From assembly GCA_002840785.1 (NCBI GenBank), contig PHCH01000015.1, positions 49,725 through 113,724 on the forward strand: DNA of 64,000 bases. Reading direction: 5' to 3'. The stretch's first letter is position 1. Each line of letters opens with the position of its first letter. The notes under the pieces were generated by a model. That model ran no database searches, was not told the DNA's origin, and was given only the letters and a program-made list of their open reading frames with translations. The stretch comes from Betaproteobacteria bacterium HGW-Betaproteobacteria-4 (GTDB lineage Bacteria; Pseudomonadota; Gammaproteobacteria; Burkholderiales; Rhodocyclaceae). Of the stretch, positions 24,970-32,981 are shown in pieces. Position numbers and translations under genes: made by a program.

Positions 24970-26649
24970 CTAGGCAGCCAGTTTCTTCTGCGCCGCCGAC
25001 GCCTCTTCGCGCACGCGCTTGGCTTCGTCGAGCAGATAGCGCTGGTAGTCTTCGAGATCGCCGTCGAACGGCGCGACGCCGCCCTTGGAGACCAGCCAGA
25101 ATTCGTCGCAGACCGAGCGGAGCAGGGCGCGGTCGTGGCTGACCAGCATGACCGTGCCTTCGAACTCGTTGAGGGCGACGGCCAGGGCTTCGCGGGTGTT
25201 GAGGTCGAGGTGGTTGGTCGGTTCGTCGAGCAGCAGCAGGTTGGGGCGCTGCCAGACGATCATGCACAGCACCAGCCGTGCCTTCTCCCCGCCGCTCATG
25301 GTGCCGACGGCCTGCTTGACCATTTCGCCGCCGAAATTGAATGTACCGAGGAAGTTGCGCAATTCCTGCTCACGGCCCGGCACATTGCTGCGCCCGGCGG
25401 CGATGGCTTCCTTTGCCAGGCGGACCATGTGTTCGAGCGGCGTGTCCTGCGGACGTAGCACGTCGAGTTCCTGCTGGGCGAAGTAGCCGATGTTGAGGCC
25501 CTTGCCTTCGGTCACATCGCCGCTGATGGCTAGGAGGTCGCGGGCGATGGTCTTGACCAGGGTGGACTTGCCCTGGCCATTGGCGCCGAGGATGCCGATA
25601 CGCTGGCCCGCCATCACCGAACGGTTGATGCCGCGCACGATGACGGTGGGCGGCGTGCCGGCCGGCGCTTCTTCGGCCGGCGGATAGCCGATGGTGACGT
25701 CCATCATCGACAGCATGGGGTTGGGCAGGTTCTGCGGTTCCTGGAACTCGAAGGTGAATTCGGCATCGGCCAGGACCGGCGCGATCTTTTCCATGCGGTC
25801 CAGGGCCTTGACCCGGCTCTGCGCCTGTTTGGCCTTGCTGGCCTTGGCCTTGAAGCGGTTGATGAAGGACTGCAGGTGGGCGATCTTCTCGGCCTGCTTG
25901 GCCATCGTTGCCTGTTGCAGCAGCATCTGCTCGGCGCGCATGTCTTCGAACTTGCTGTAGTTGCCGCCGTAGCGGACCAGCTTGGCGTTGTCGATGTGCA
26001 GTGTGACCTGGGTGATGGCGTCGAGGAATTCGCGGTCATGACTGATCATGACCAGCGTGCCCTGATAGCGCTTGAGCCAGGCTTCGAGCCAGACGAGGGC
26101 GTCCAAGTCCAAGTGGTTGGTCGGTTCGTCGAGGAGCAGGATGTCGGACGGGCACATCAGGGCGCGGGCCAGTTGCAGGCGCATGCGCCAGCCGCCGGAG
26201 AAGCTGTTGACTGGGTTGTGCAGCTCTGAGACCTTGAAGCCGAGACCGAGGATCAGCGACTGGGCGCGCGCTTCGGCGTCGTGCTCTCCGGCGTCGTTGA
26301 GCGCCATGTAGGCCTCGGCCATGCGCATGCCGTCGTCGCTGGCTTCGGCGTCGTGCACCTCGTTGCGGGCGGCGAGCAGTTTGGTGTCGCCGTCGATGAC
26401 GAAGTCGGTGGCCGACTGCTCGGTCTCCGGCATGTCCTGCGCCACCTGGCCCATCTGCCATTGTTTGGGAATGGAATAATCGCCGCCATCCTCATGCAGC
26501 GTGCCGTTGAGCAGCGCGAACAGCGTGGACTTGCCCGCACCGTTGCGGCCGACCAGACCGACCTTCTCACCCGGGTTGATGGTGACGGAAGCCTTGTCGA
26601 GCAGCACTTTCGAGCTGCGGCGCAGGGTGACGTTCTTGAGGATGATCAT
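24970..26649 (-). CDS. ABC-F family ATPase, short C-terminus
   Basis: Two ABC modules in 559 residues. Module 1: Walker A GRNGAGKST, signature SFSGGWRMRL, Walker B LLLDEPTNHLD. Module 2: GANGQGKST, TMSGGEKARL, LLLDEPTNHLD. The linker between them is basic and helical. This is the YheS-type ABC-F layout, acting on ribosomes. YheS proteins usually carry a further 70-90-residue coiled C-terminal domain. Here the protein stops after KRVREEASAAQKKLAA. Either a short variant or a 3' loss. No membrane segment. Confidence 0.88.
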   Translation of the reverse strand: MIILKNVTLRRSSKVLLDKASVTINPGEKVGLVGRNGAGKSTLFALLNGTLHEDGGDYSIPKQWQMGQVAQDMPETEQSATDFVIDGDTKLLAARNEVHDAEASDDGMRMAEAYMALNDAGEHDAEARAQSLILGLGFKVSELHNPVNSFSGGWRMRLQLARALMCPSDILLLDEPTNHLDLDALVWLEAWLKRYQGTLVMISHDREFLDAITQVTLHIDNAKLVRYGGNYSKFEDMRAEQMLLQQATMAKQAEKIAHLQSFINRFKAKASKAKQAQSRVKALDRMEKIAPVLADAEFTFEFQEPQNLPNPMLSMMDVTIGYPPAEEAPAGTPPTVIVRGINRSVMAGQRIGILGANGQGKSTLVKTIARDLLAISGDVTEGKGLNIGYFAQQELDVLRPQDTPLEHMVRLAKEAIAAGRSNVPGREQELRNFLGTFNFGGEMVKQAVGTMSGGEKARLVLCMIVWQRPNLLLLDEPTNHLDLNTREALAVALNEFEGTVMLVSHDRALLRSVCDEFWLVSKGGVAPFDGDLEDYQRYLLDEAKRVREEASAAQKKLAA

Positions 26650-26695
26650 GGGTACTTTTCTTCAGTAACGGGCGACAAGGCCCAAATTGTCTTGC

Positions 26696-27088
26696 CTAGA
26701 CAGGATCGATGTCGCCATCGACATAGAACCAGCGGCCGTCTTCGCGAACAAAGCGGCTCAGTTCATGCAGGCGGTGGCCGCGCCCGTCAATGCGGTAGCG
26801 GGCGACGAATTCGACGGTGGCGTGATTTTCATCCTGCTGCTCGCAGCGTTTGATCTCCAGCCCGAGCCATTTGGTGCCGTCGTCCTCGGCCAGGTCCATG
26901 CTGGCTGGCCGGGTTGATGGATGCCAGCTGGCCAGCAGGTAATCGGCCAGCTTGAGCACGTAGGCGCTGTAGCGCGAGCGCATGAGCGCCTCCGGCGTCA
27001 TTTCATTTTTGGCCGAAAAATGCAGTTGACCGCAGCAATCGGCATAACGCCTGCCGCTGCCACAGGGGCAGGCGTCGATCTCTTTCAT
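26696..27088 (-). CDS. YchJ-family SEC-C zinc-binding protein, with embedded repeat
   Basis: Protein of 130 residues with the N-terminal SEC-C zinc motif CPCGSGRRYADCC followed by the NTF2-like YchJ domain (EALMRSRYSAYV, HEL-SRFVRE-GRW-YVDG). Its function is unknown. Residues 20-31 (GQLHFSAKNEM) are encoded by a dispersed repeat in reverse orientation. Homologues normally read G-x-x-H-x-G plus a short Ala-rich linker there, of similar length. The stop lies near a gap of 46 bases; the start overlaps the rdgC stop. Confidence 0.88.
   Translation of the reverse strand: MKEIDACPCGSGRRYADCCGQLHFSAKNEMTPEALMRSRYSAYVLKLADYLLASWHPSTRPASMDLAEDDGTKWLGLEIKRCEQQDENHATVEFVARYRIDGRGHRLHELSRFVREDGRWFYVDGDIDPV
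27001..27039 (+). repeat. Dispersed repeat, copy 5 (inside ychJ)
   Basis: Copy with TTTCATTTTTGGCCG block and core AGTTGACCGCAGCAA, two changes in the core. The ychJ frame reads through it on the minus strand. Confidence 0.85.
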
Positions 27089-28002
27089 TGTGCTTCGACG
27101 ACCTCACCACCGAGCGCGTCGAGCAGTTGCGGCAGGAAACGCGACAGTTCGCCGGTCATCAGCGCAAAATCGGCGTCGAATTGCTCGTCGGCGTGTTCGG
27201 CCGATTTCTCGGCTTCTTCCTTGAGCAGGTCGAGGAAGGCGAGGCGTTTGATTTCCAGCTTTTCGCCGAGCACGAAGGAAATGCGGTCGTCCCAGGTCAG
27301 GGCCAGCTTGGTCGGCATCTTGCCGCTGGCCAGGTGGGCCTTGATCTCGACGCTGATGTCGTCGCCGTCGAGCGGATGACGAACGTAACGCACTGCGGCC
27401 TTTTCCTCGCCGGCCGCCTTCAGTTCGCAATCGCGGTCGATGGTGAAACCGGCCGGCGCGTCGCCACCCGCCAGCCAGTCGGCCATCGCGGCTTGCGGCG
27501 AAACCTGGGTGTGGAGCATGGTCAGCGGAAAATCGTCGAGGCAATGACGCAGATGCTCGATGACCTCTTCGGCCTTGGCCGGGCTGCCGGCATCGACGCA
27601 GAACCAGCCGTTTTTCGGATCGAGCCAGACGTAGGTCGTGCGGCGGCGGGTGAAGGCGCGCGGCATCAGCTCTTCGGTGACGCGCTCACGCAATTCCTTG
27701 AGCTGCTTGCGGCCCGGCGCGTAACCCTGCTGGGCTTCGACCAGTTCGGCGCGCTCCTTGACTTCGTCATTGACCACCGACGACGGCAGCAGGCGCTGCT
27801 CGACGCTCAGGGCGATCATCCATTGCTGGCCGAGCGAATAGACCAGGGCGCCATCGCGGCGCGGCGACACCCAACCCCGGCTCATCGGCTGGTTGCTCGG
27901 GCATTTTACGAACGGGCCACGGGCCAGTTGCTCTTCAAATTTGGCGAGATCGACGGCCCACGGCGTCGGCAGGCGGTAAAGCTGGAGATTACGGAACCAC
28001 AT
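27085..28002 (-). CDS. rdgC: Recombination-associated protein RdgC
   Basis: Protein of 305 residues matching RdgC: MWFRNLQLYRLP at the start, then the FVKCPSNQPMSRGWVSPR region, TYVWLDPKNGWFCVDAGSPAKAEEVIEHLR, and the C-terminal FDADFALMTGELSRFLPQLLDALGG. RdgC forms a ring around DNA and modulates RecA. Complete. Four-base overlap with ychJ. Confidence 0.95.
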   Translation of the reverse strand: MWFRNLQLYRLPTPWAVDLAKFEEQLARGPFVKCPSNQPMSRGWVSPRRDGALVYSLGQQWMIALSVEQRLLPSSVVNDEVKERAELVEAQQGYAPGRKQLKELRERVTEELMPRAFTRRRTTYVWLDPKNGWFCVDAGSPAKAEEVIEHLRHCLDDFPLTMLHTQVSPQAAMADWLAGGDAPAGFTIDRDCELKAAGEEKAAVRYVRHPLDGDDISVEIKAHLASGKMPTKLALTWDDRISFVLGEKLEIKRLAFLDLLKEEAEKSAEHADEQFDADFALMTGELSRFLPQLLDALGGEVVEAQ

Positions 28003-28141
28003 GAATCATTCCCGGTTTGCTGTCATTGAGGCGCGAGAGTTTAACAGCCCGCCAACCCCGGCGCATGCCGAGCCGACCACTTCCGTCCCGGCCGGTACCG
28101 GCAAATCCCCGAGCAGACGGCCATCTTGCCCGGCAAAAATA

Positions 28142-28173
28142 AAAATGCCGGCATCGCTCGATGCCGGCATTTT
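28142..28173 (-). terminator. Terminator of the diheme cytochrome gene
   Basis: Hairpin with 13-bp arms (AAAATGCCGGCAT and its complement) and a short loop. On the minus strand it is followed by TTTTTATTTTT, as expected for a Rho-independent terminator after the cytochrome gene. Confidence 0.85.
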
Positions 28174-28204
28174 GCCGATCCGGCGGCCCACAGGCCGCTG
28201 AAGC

Positions 28205-28825
28205 TTATTTGCTGGCGGCAGCGCCGCCCGTCTTGCTGACCATGAACTCGACGGCAGCCTTCATTTCGGCATCGCTCAGATTGGCCAGACCACCGCGGGC
28301 CGGCATCGAGTTGTGGCCGTTGATCGCCGACTTGATCAGCGGATCGACGCCGTTCTTGAGACGCGGCTTCCAGTCGTTCATGTCGCCCAGTTTCGGGGCG
28401 CCCTGCTTGCCGGTAGCGTGGCATTCCTGGCAGCGCTCCTCGACCACTTGCTGGCCGCTGCGTTGCTTGGCGGATTTGACTGCCTTCTTGGCATCGGCGG
28501 CCTTGCCGCCGCTGACCATGTAACCGACGGCCCGGGTCATCTCGAGATCGCTCAGCGCGGCCTGACCACCATGGGCCGGCATGCTGCGGACGCCGGTGAT
28601 GGCATTCACCGTCAATTTATCCAGGCCCTTGGCGGCGCGCTGCGCCCAGGCAGCCTGATCGCCGATCTTGGGAGCGCCATCCTTGCCGGTCGTATGGCAA
28701 GCGGCACAGACCGTGTCGACGACTTCCTTGCCTGAACGATCAGCGGCAAGCGCCGGTGCAGCAGACAGTGCGATGGCCGAGACGGCAAGTAAAAAACGGC
28801 TGGCGGTAATTTTCATTTTTTTCAT
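28205..28825 (-). CDS. Periplasmic diheme cytochrome c (tandem c5-type domains)
   Basis: Protein of 206 residues with a Sec signal (FLLAVSAIALSAAPALA) and two cytochrome c5-like domains. The first has CAACH with the distal region SMPAHGG, the second CQECH with SMPARGG. Each has the pattern heme-GAPK-G-D--W--R, then Met ligand. It probably shuttles electrons in the periplasm between respiratory complexes. AGGGAATC precedes the ATG. A strong terminator follows. Confidence 0.92.
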   Translation of the reverse strand: MKKMKITASRFLLAVSAIALSAAPALAADRSGKEVVDTVCAACHTTGKDGAPKIGDQAAWAQRAAKGLDKLTVNAITGVRSMPAHGGQAALSDLEMTRAVGYMVSGGKAADAKKAVKSAKQRSGQQVVEERCQECHATGKQGAPKLGDMNDWKPRLKNGVDPLIKSAINGHNSMPARGGLANLSDAEMKAAVEFMVSKTGGAAASK

Positions 28826-28889
28826 GATTCCCTCATTTTTTCTGACAAATCCCGATTCTCATTCTACTCAGGAGGTGTCAATCTGCCAG

Positions 28890-29621
28890 CTATTTTTTCC
28901 GGAAAATCACGTCCCAAACGCCATGACCGAGGCGGATCCCGCGGTTCTCGAATTTGGTCAGCGGGCGGTAGTCCGGACGCGGCGCAAAGCCGTCGGCGCT
29001 GTTGACCAAAGTCGGCTCGGCCGAGAGCACTTCCAGCATCTGATGGGCGTACTCTTCCCAGTCGGTGGCGCAGTGGAAATAGCCGCCCGGCTTGAGGCGC
29101 GAGGCGAGCAGCGCGACGAACGGCGACTGGATGAGCCGGCGTTTGTTGTGGCGCGCCTTGTGCCACGGGTCAGGGAAAAAGACATGGACGCCATCGAGCG
29201 AAGCTTCCGGCAGCATGTCGCGGACGACTTCGACGGCGTCGTGCTGGCAGATGCGCAGGTTGCTCAGTTCGCGTTCGGCGATCTGCTTGCACAGGGCCCC
29301 GACGCCCGGCACGTGCACTTCGACGCCGAGATAATCGTTATCGCGATTGGCGTCGGCGATCTTGGCCGTGGTTTCACCCATGCCGGTGCCGATTTCGAGG
29401 ATTTTCGGGTTATTTCGACCGTAGACCGTAGCAAGATCAATTTGCTGAGGGGCATAGACGACACCGATCTTCGGCATCATTTCGGCGTAGTAGTTTTCCT
29501 GCGCCGACGACATCCGACCGGCGCGGCGGACGTAGCTCTTGATGTGGCCGTAGCCTTCACGGCCTTCTTCGTAAACGCCATCGCCAACGGCGGCCGGTTG
29601 AATCAGGGGGGTATCGCTCAT
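28890..29621 (-). CDS. trmB: tRNA (guanine-N7-)-methyltransferase
   Basis: SAM-dependent enzyme of 243 residues making m7G46 in tRNA. The SAM motif [36 protein letters not shown] and [10 protein letters not shown] are characteristic. It overlaps the end of thiG (ATGA), so thiG-trmB are co-translated. Complete. Confidence 0.95.
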   Translation of the reverse strand: MSDTPLIQPAAVGDGVYEEGREGYGHIKSYVRRAGRMSSAQENYYAEMMPKIGVVYAPQQIDLATVYGRNNPKILEIGTGMGETTAKIADANRDNDYLGVEVHVPGVGALCKQIAERELSNLRICQHDAVEVVRDMLPEASLDGVHVFFPDPWHKARHNKRRLIQSPFVALLASRLKPGGYFHCATDWEEYAHQMLEVLSAEPTLVNSADGFAPRPDYRPLTKFENRGIRLGHGVWDVIFRKK

Positions 29622-30400
29622 GAGCCGATCAATCCGGAAGTCGGCGACGACGGGTCGGCCGAGTAGAGTTTGCGCGGCATGCGGCCGGCCAGATAAGCCT
29701 CGCGGCCCGCTTCGACCCCCTTCTTCATGGCGCTGGCCATGAGAACGGGGTTCCTGGCGTGGGCGATGGCGGTGTTCATGAGCACGCCGTCGCAGCCCAG
29801 TTCCATGGCAATCGCGGCGTCGGACGCCGTACCGACGCCGGCATCAACGATCACCGGCACCTTGGCGTTGTCGATAATCAGGCGCAGGTTCCACGGATTG
29901 ACGATGCCCATGCCGGAACCGATCAGCGAAGCCAGCGGCATGACCGCGACGCAGCCGATTTCTTCGAGCATCTTGGCCTGGATCGGGTCGTCCGAGCAGT
30001 AGACCATGACGTGAAAGCCATCCTTGACCAGCGTTTCGGCGGCCTTCAGGGTTTCCGGCATGTTCGGGAAGAGATTGGTCGGGTCGCCGAGCACTTCGAG
30101 CTTGCACAGCGGATGACCATCGAGCAGTTCGCGGGCCAGACGCAGGGTGCGCACGGCATCGTCGGCGCTGTAGCAGCCGGCGGTGTTGGGCAGGATGGTG
30201 AATTGCGAGGGCGGCAGGGCGTCGAGCAGATTGGGCTGGCTCGGGTCCTGGCCGATGTTCATGCGGCGGATCGCCACGGTGACGATCTCCGAACCGGAGG
30301 CGTCGATGGCCGCCCGCGTTTCGGCGAAATCCTTGTACTTGCCGGTGCCGACCAGCAAACGGGAACGGTACGCCTTGCCGGCGATAGTCAGTTGATGCAT
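29618..30400 (-). CDS. thiG: Thiazole synthase
   Basis: TIM-barrel enzyme of 260 residues that builds the thiazole phosphate of thiamine from DXP, ThiS thiocarboxylate and dehydroglycine. The motifs [38 protein letters not shown] and [30 protein letters not shown] are present. It follows thiS by 93 bases. Complete. Confidence 0.97.
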   Translation of the reverse strand: MHQLTIAGKAYRSRLLVGTGKYKDFAETRAAIDASGSEIVTVAIRRMNIGQDPSQPNLLDALPPSQFTILPNTAGCYSADDAVRTLRLARELLDGHPLCKLEVLGDPTNLFPNMPETLKAAETLVKDGFHVMVYCSDDPIQAKMLEEIGCVAVMPLASLIGSGMGIVNPWNLRLIIDNAKVPVIVDAGVGTASDAAIAMELGCDGVLMNTAIAHARNPVLMASAMKKGVEAGREAYLAGRMPRKLYSADPSSPTSGLIGS

Positions 30401-30493
30401 TTTTAGTTGCCTAGATGTTAGCTACTAGCTGTTAGTAAGCGTGAGTGATAAGGACTTTACTTGATCCTGATAACTCGATCCTCGATCCTAGCC
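30401..30493. other. AT-rich spacer between thiS and thiG
   Basis: Spacer of 93 bases, unlike its surroundings in composition. It holds short tandem motifs: TTAGCTA / CTAGCTGTTAG / TTAGTAA, and three GATCCT units. No gene, promoter or hairpin with a T-run was found. Confidence 0.5.
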
Positions 30494-30697
30494 TCACCCC
30501 CCGCCGACGGCGACGACAATTTCAAGTTGGTCGCCCGAGACCAGCGCCGTCGTGGCGTGCTGGCTTTTCGGGACAATTTCGCCGTTGCGTTCCACGGCGA
30601 TGCGCTTGCCGGCATAACCGAGGTGCTCGATCAGGCCGGTTACGGTCAGTGCGGCGGGAAACTGGCGGGTTTCGCCATTGATCTTGAGTTCTAGCAT
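30494..30697 (-). CDS. thiS: Sulfur carrier protein ThiS
   Basis: Ubiquitin-like carrier of 67 residues ending in the required Gly-Gly (VVAVGGG). It delivers sulfur as a thiocarboxylate to ThiG. The start MLELKING is chosen; a TTG one codon earlier is also in frame. Its ribosome-binding purines (AAGGTTG) lie in the arm of the inverted repeat just upstream. Confidence 0.93.
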   Translation of the reverse strand: MLELKINGETRQFPAALTVTGLIEHLGYAGKRIAVERNGEIVPKSQHATTALVSGDQLEIVVAVGGG

Positions 30698-30698
30698 C

Positions 30699-30937
30699 AA
30701 CCTTGAAACCTCAGTTGGACGCGGCTGATGGTGCGTTTGGGCGGGATGGCCGGCGCGAAGCGACGACGCGGCAGGCTCATGCCTGCTAGGAGGAGCGACA
30801 AAGCCGGGCGCCCGACCAAGCGTGCCAGCGGCCGCGTAGCGCTGTCACCCCACGGGTGAATTGATTTGAAGGCACAGAGGTCAGTATTCATGCGGCTGGA
30901 CGGGGATGGGTAAGCGGTCAACTGAGGTTTCAAGGTT
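30699..30937. repeat. 239-bp element bounded by 19-bp perfect inverted repeats
   Basis: Left arm AACCTTGAAACCTCAGTTG (30699-30717) and right arm CAACTGAGGTTTCAAGGTT (30919-30937) are exact reverse complements. Inner edges continue with partial similarity (TTGGACGC versus TTGACCGC). The element fills the whole gap between thiS and the SDR gene. The left arm ends one base before the thiS ATG. Inside on the minus strand is a 64-codon ATG frame, MNTDLCAFKSIHPWGDS at the start, which I cannot assign. It resembles a miniature mobile element or a duplicated 5' region; no target duplication is visible. Confidence 0.75.
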
Positions 30938-30941
30938 CAAG

Positions 30942-31712
30942 CTATTTTAGCAAGCCGCGCGGCTTGCGCGGCGCACTGGTGAACAGTCGGTCGTAGAGCC
31001 AGTTGGGCAGGACTCGCAGAAGCTTGGCGACCAGGCCCATCGGCCAGGGAATGACGGTGTAGCTCGTCCCGCGGGCGATGGCTGCGGCGAAGCGCCTTGC
31101 CGCCTCATCGACCGGCAGCAGGAAGGGCATCTTGTAGGGATTGACCGCGGTCATCGGTGTTTCGATATAGCCCGGCGCGATGGTCACGACCTTGATGCCA
31201 TAAGGTCGCATTTCCAGGCGCAGGCTTTCGAGATAGGTGATCGCCGCCGCCTTCGAGGCCGAATAGGCCTCGGCTCCCGGCAGGCCGCGGATGCCGGCGA
31301 CCGAGGCGATGCCGACCAGTCTTTTATCCCCGCCGGCGGCTTTCATCGCCGGGATGAACGGCGCAAAGGTCGCCGCCAGGCCGAAAACGTTGGTATCCAT
31401 GACCCGGCGAAAGACGTCGAGGTCTTCTTCGAACTCGGTCAACGTGCCGGCCGACACGCCGGCATTGGCGACGATGATGTCCGGTGCGCCGAAGCGGCCG
31501 ATGAAATCGGTAGCGGCGGCGTGGAGGGCCGGGGCATCGGTCACGTCGAGCGCGTAACAGGCGTGCCGACCGCCCAGACGCTGGTTCAGCGCCGCCAGAA
31601 AGTCAGCCCGGCGGGCGGCCAGGCCAAGCGTCGCGCCCTGGGCGGCGTAGTAAACGGCAAGCGCCTCGCCGATTCCCGACGAGGCGCCCGTGATGAAGAC
31701 CTTGAGGGTCAA
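30942..31712 (-). CDS. Short-chain dehydrogenase/reductase
   Basis: Rossmann-fold oxidoreductase of 256 residues: cofactor motif TGASSGIGEALA, NAG (VANAGVS), catalytic Ser in IASVAG and Y-x-x-x-K in YSASKAA. The C-terminal 40 residues are hydrophobic with basic ends, suggesting peripheral membrane contact. The substrate is unknown. The start directly abuts the dsbA stop, so it is likely co-transcribed with dsbA. Confidence 0.88.
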   Translation of the reverse strand: MTLKVFITGASSGIGEALAVYYAAQGATLGLAARRADFLAALNQRLGGRHACYALDVTDAPALHAAATDFIGRFGAPDIIVANAGVSAGTLTEFEEDLDVFRRVMDTNVFGLAATFAPFIPAMKAAGGDKRLVGIASVAGIRGLPGAEAYSASKAAAITYLESLRLEMRPYGIKVVTIAPGYIETPMTAVNPYKMPFLLPVDEAARRFAAAIARGTSYTVIPWPMGLVAKLLRVLPNWLYDRLFTSAPRKPRGLLK

Positions 31713-32363
31713 TTATTTCTTGCCGACGACCTTGCCTGCTTTCTCGCTGCGCGCCTTGGCGATGAGCTTGTCGGCAACGGCCAGCTTCTCGTTGAAGCCC
31801 ATGTCGCCGATCAGGTACTTGCCTTCGACGCCCAGTGCCGGCACGCCCTGGATCCGGTAGGCCTGCGCCAGCTGATCGCCGCGCCTGACCTTGCTCATGA
31901 CGCCGAAGGAGTTGAAGGTTTCGCCAAACTTCTTGGCGTCTACGCCCTTCTTGACGACCCATTCGGTGAGTGTTCTTTCGTCGAACAGATTGACGCGCTC
32001 GCCATGAATCGCCCGGAAAACGTCAGCCTCGAGACGATGCAGGTCGCCGGTGATTTCCAGCGCGTAATAGAGCTTAGCAATATTGGCCCAAGCGGCGCGG
32101 CCGAAGGTGATCGGCACTTTCCTGACGACCACGTCGGCCGGCTGCTTGGCGGCCCAGGCCGTGAGCAGCGGGTTGAAATCGGCACAATGCGGGCAGCCGT
32201 AGCTGAAAAACTCGAGCACCTCGATCTTGGCGGGATCCTCAGTCGGCTGGGCCGGACTGACCGGCGTAAATCCTGCGCCCTGGGCAAAAGACGGCATTGC
32301 TACGGTCAACCCGAAAAAAAGGGCAAAAACGGAACCGACGAAACTGCGACGTGCATCCTTCAT
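31713..32363 (-). CDS. dsbA: Thiol:disulfide interchange protein DsbA, signal peptide built from a dispersed repeat
   Basis: Periplasmic oxidase of 216 residues with the thioredoxin-like active site GCPHC in LEFFSYGCPHCADFNP and the cis-Pro region GVPALGVEGKYLI. It introduces disulfides into exported proteins. The signal-peptide core VFALFFGLTVA is encoded by a dispersed repeat. The same DNA word encodes the signal core of the DUF4197 gene near 51 kb. GGAGTAACGA precedes the ATG. The SPOR-domain gene lies just upstream. Confidence 0.94.
   Translation of the reverse strand: MKDARRSFVGSVFALFFGLTVAMPSFAQGAGFTPVSPAQPTEDPAKIEVLEFFSYGCPHCADFNPLLTAWAAKQPADVVVRKVPITFGRAAWANIAKLYYALEITGDLHRLEADVFRAIHGERVNLFDERTLTEWVVKKGVDAKKFGETFNSFGVMSKVRRGDQLAQAYRIQGVPALGVEGKYLIGDMGFNEKLAVADKLIAKARSEKAGKVVGKK
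32296..32331 (-). repeat. Dispersed repeat, copy 7 (dsbA signal peptide)
   Basis: Reverse-orientation copy with core TTGCTACGGTCAACC. It shares 33 consecutive identical bases with copy 11. Confidence 0.92.
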
Positions 32364-32372
32364 TCGTTACTC

Positions 32373-32972
32373 CTATTTGGCTAGTTGAGCTTCAACACCC
32401 GATTTGGCAAGCTCGGCACGAACTTTGTTCAATTCATCTATCTTCATGTAGGGACCGACCCGGACCCGATAGAAGGTCTTGTCCTGAATCATCACCTGCT
32501 GAACAACGGCCTCAATACCCATAAACGCCAGCTTGGCCTTTTGGTTGTCAGCGTCCTGCGCCGTGCTGAACGAACCGGCCTGCAGGAAGAGCGGCGTCTT
32601 CGATTCCTTCGACTCGCTCTTTTCCTCCTTCTTCGGCTCTTCCTTCCGGGCCTCGGGCTTGGGCGCCTTGTCGGGCACCGCGTCGGCCTTGCCGGGCAGG
32701 ATGTCGTAGAACTGGAAGCGTTTTTCGGGAATCGGATCACCTGGCTTGCCGGGCAAGGCCAGCGGCTGGCTCGGCTGGCCGTTCTTGCCGTTGGCGGCAA
32801 CCGGCTGCTGCACCCGCTCGACGAACGGCAGCGGCGACTTGTTGATGTACCAGACGACACCGGCCGCCAGCGCGACACCGATGACCAGGCCAATGAACAT
32901 GCCGATCAGCGTACCGCCGGCCGCTTTCTTTTTCGCCGGCTGCTTCCGGCGAGGCTTCATATCGCGACTCAT
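32373..32972 (-). CDS. SPOR-domain membrane protein
   Basis: Protein of 199 residues: basic N-terminus, one transmembrane segment (GMFIGLVIGVALAAGVVWYI), a Pro/Lys/Glu-rich periplasmic linker, and a C-terminal SPOR domain (LQAGSFSTAQDADNQKAKLAFMG to the end). SPOR domains bind denuded peptidoglycan at the septum; FtsN-like. It lies between argS and dsbA in the same direction, an order found in many betaproteobacteria. Confidence 0.9.
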   Translation of the reverse strand: MSRDMKPRRKQPAKKKAAGGTLIGMFIGLVIGVALAAGVVWYINKSPLPFVERVQQPVAANGKNGQPSQPLALPGKPGDPIPEKRFQFYDILPGKADAVPDKAPKPEARKEEPKKEEKSESKESKTPLFLQAGSFSTAQDADNQKAKLAFMGIEAVVQQVMIQDKTFYRVRVGPYMKIDELNKVRAELAKSGVEAQLAK

Positions 32973-32981
32973 GGCAATTCC

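Noticed and set aside
29401..29434. Repeat-like word GACCGTAGCAAG inside trmB
   Set aside because: It matches part of the core, but the T-rich block is poor and the encoded residues ([15 protein letters not shown]) fit ordinary TrmB. It may be a decayed copy but was not counted.
30699..30937. TPP riboswitch upstream of thiS
   Set aside because: The region lacks the conserved THI-box words; it is an inverted-repeat element instead.
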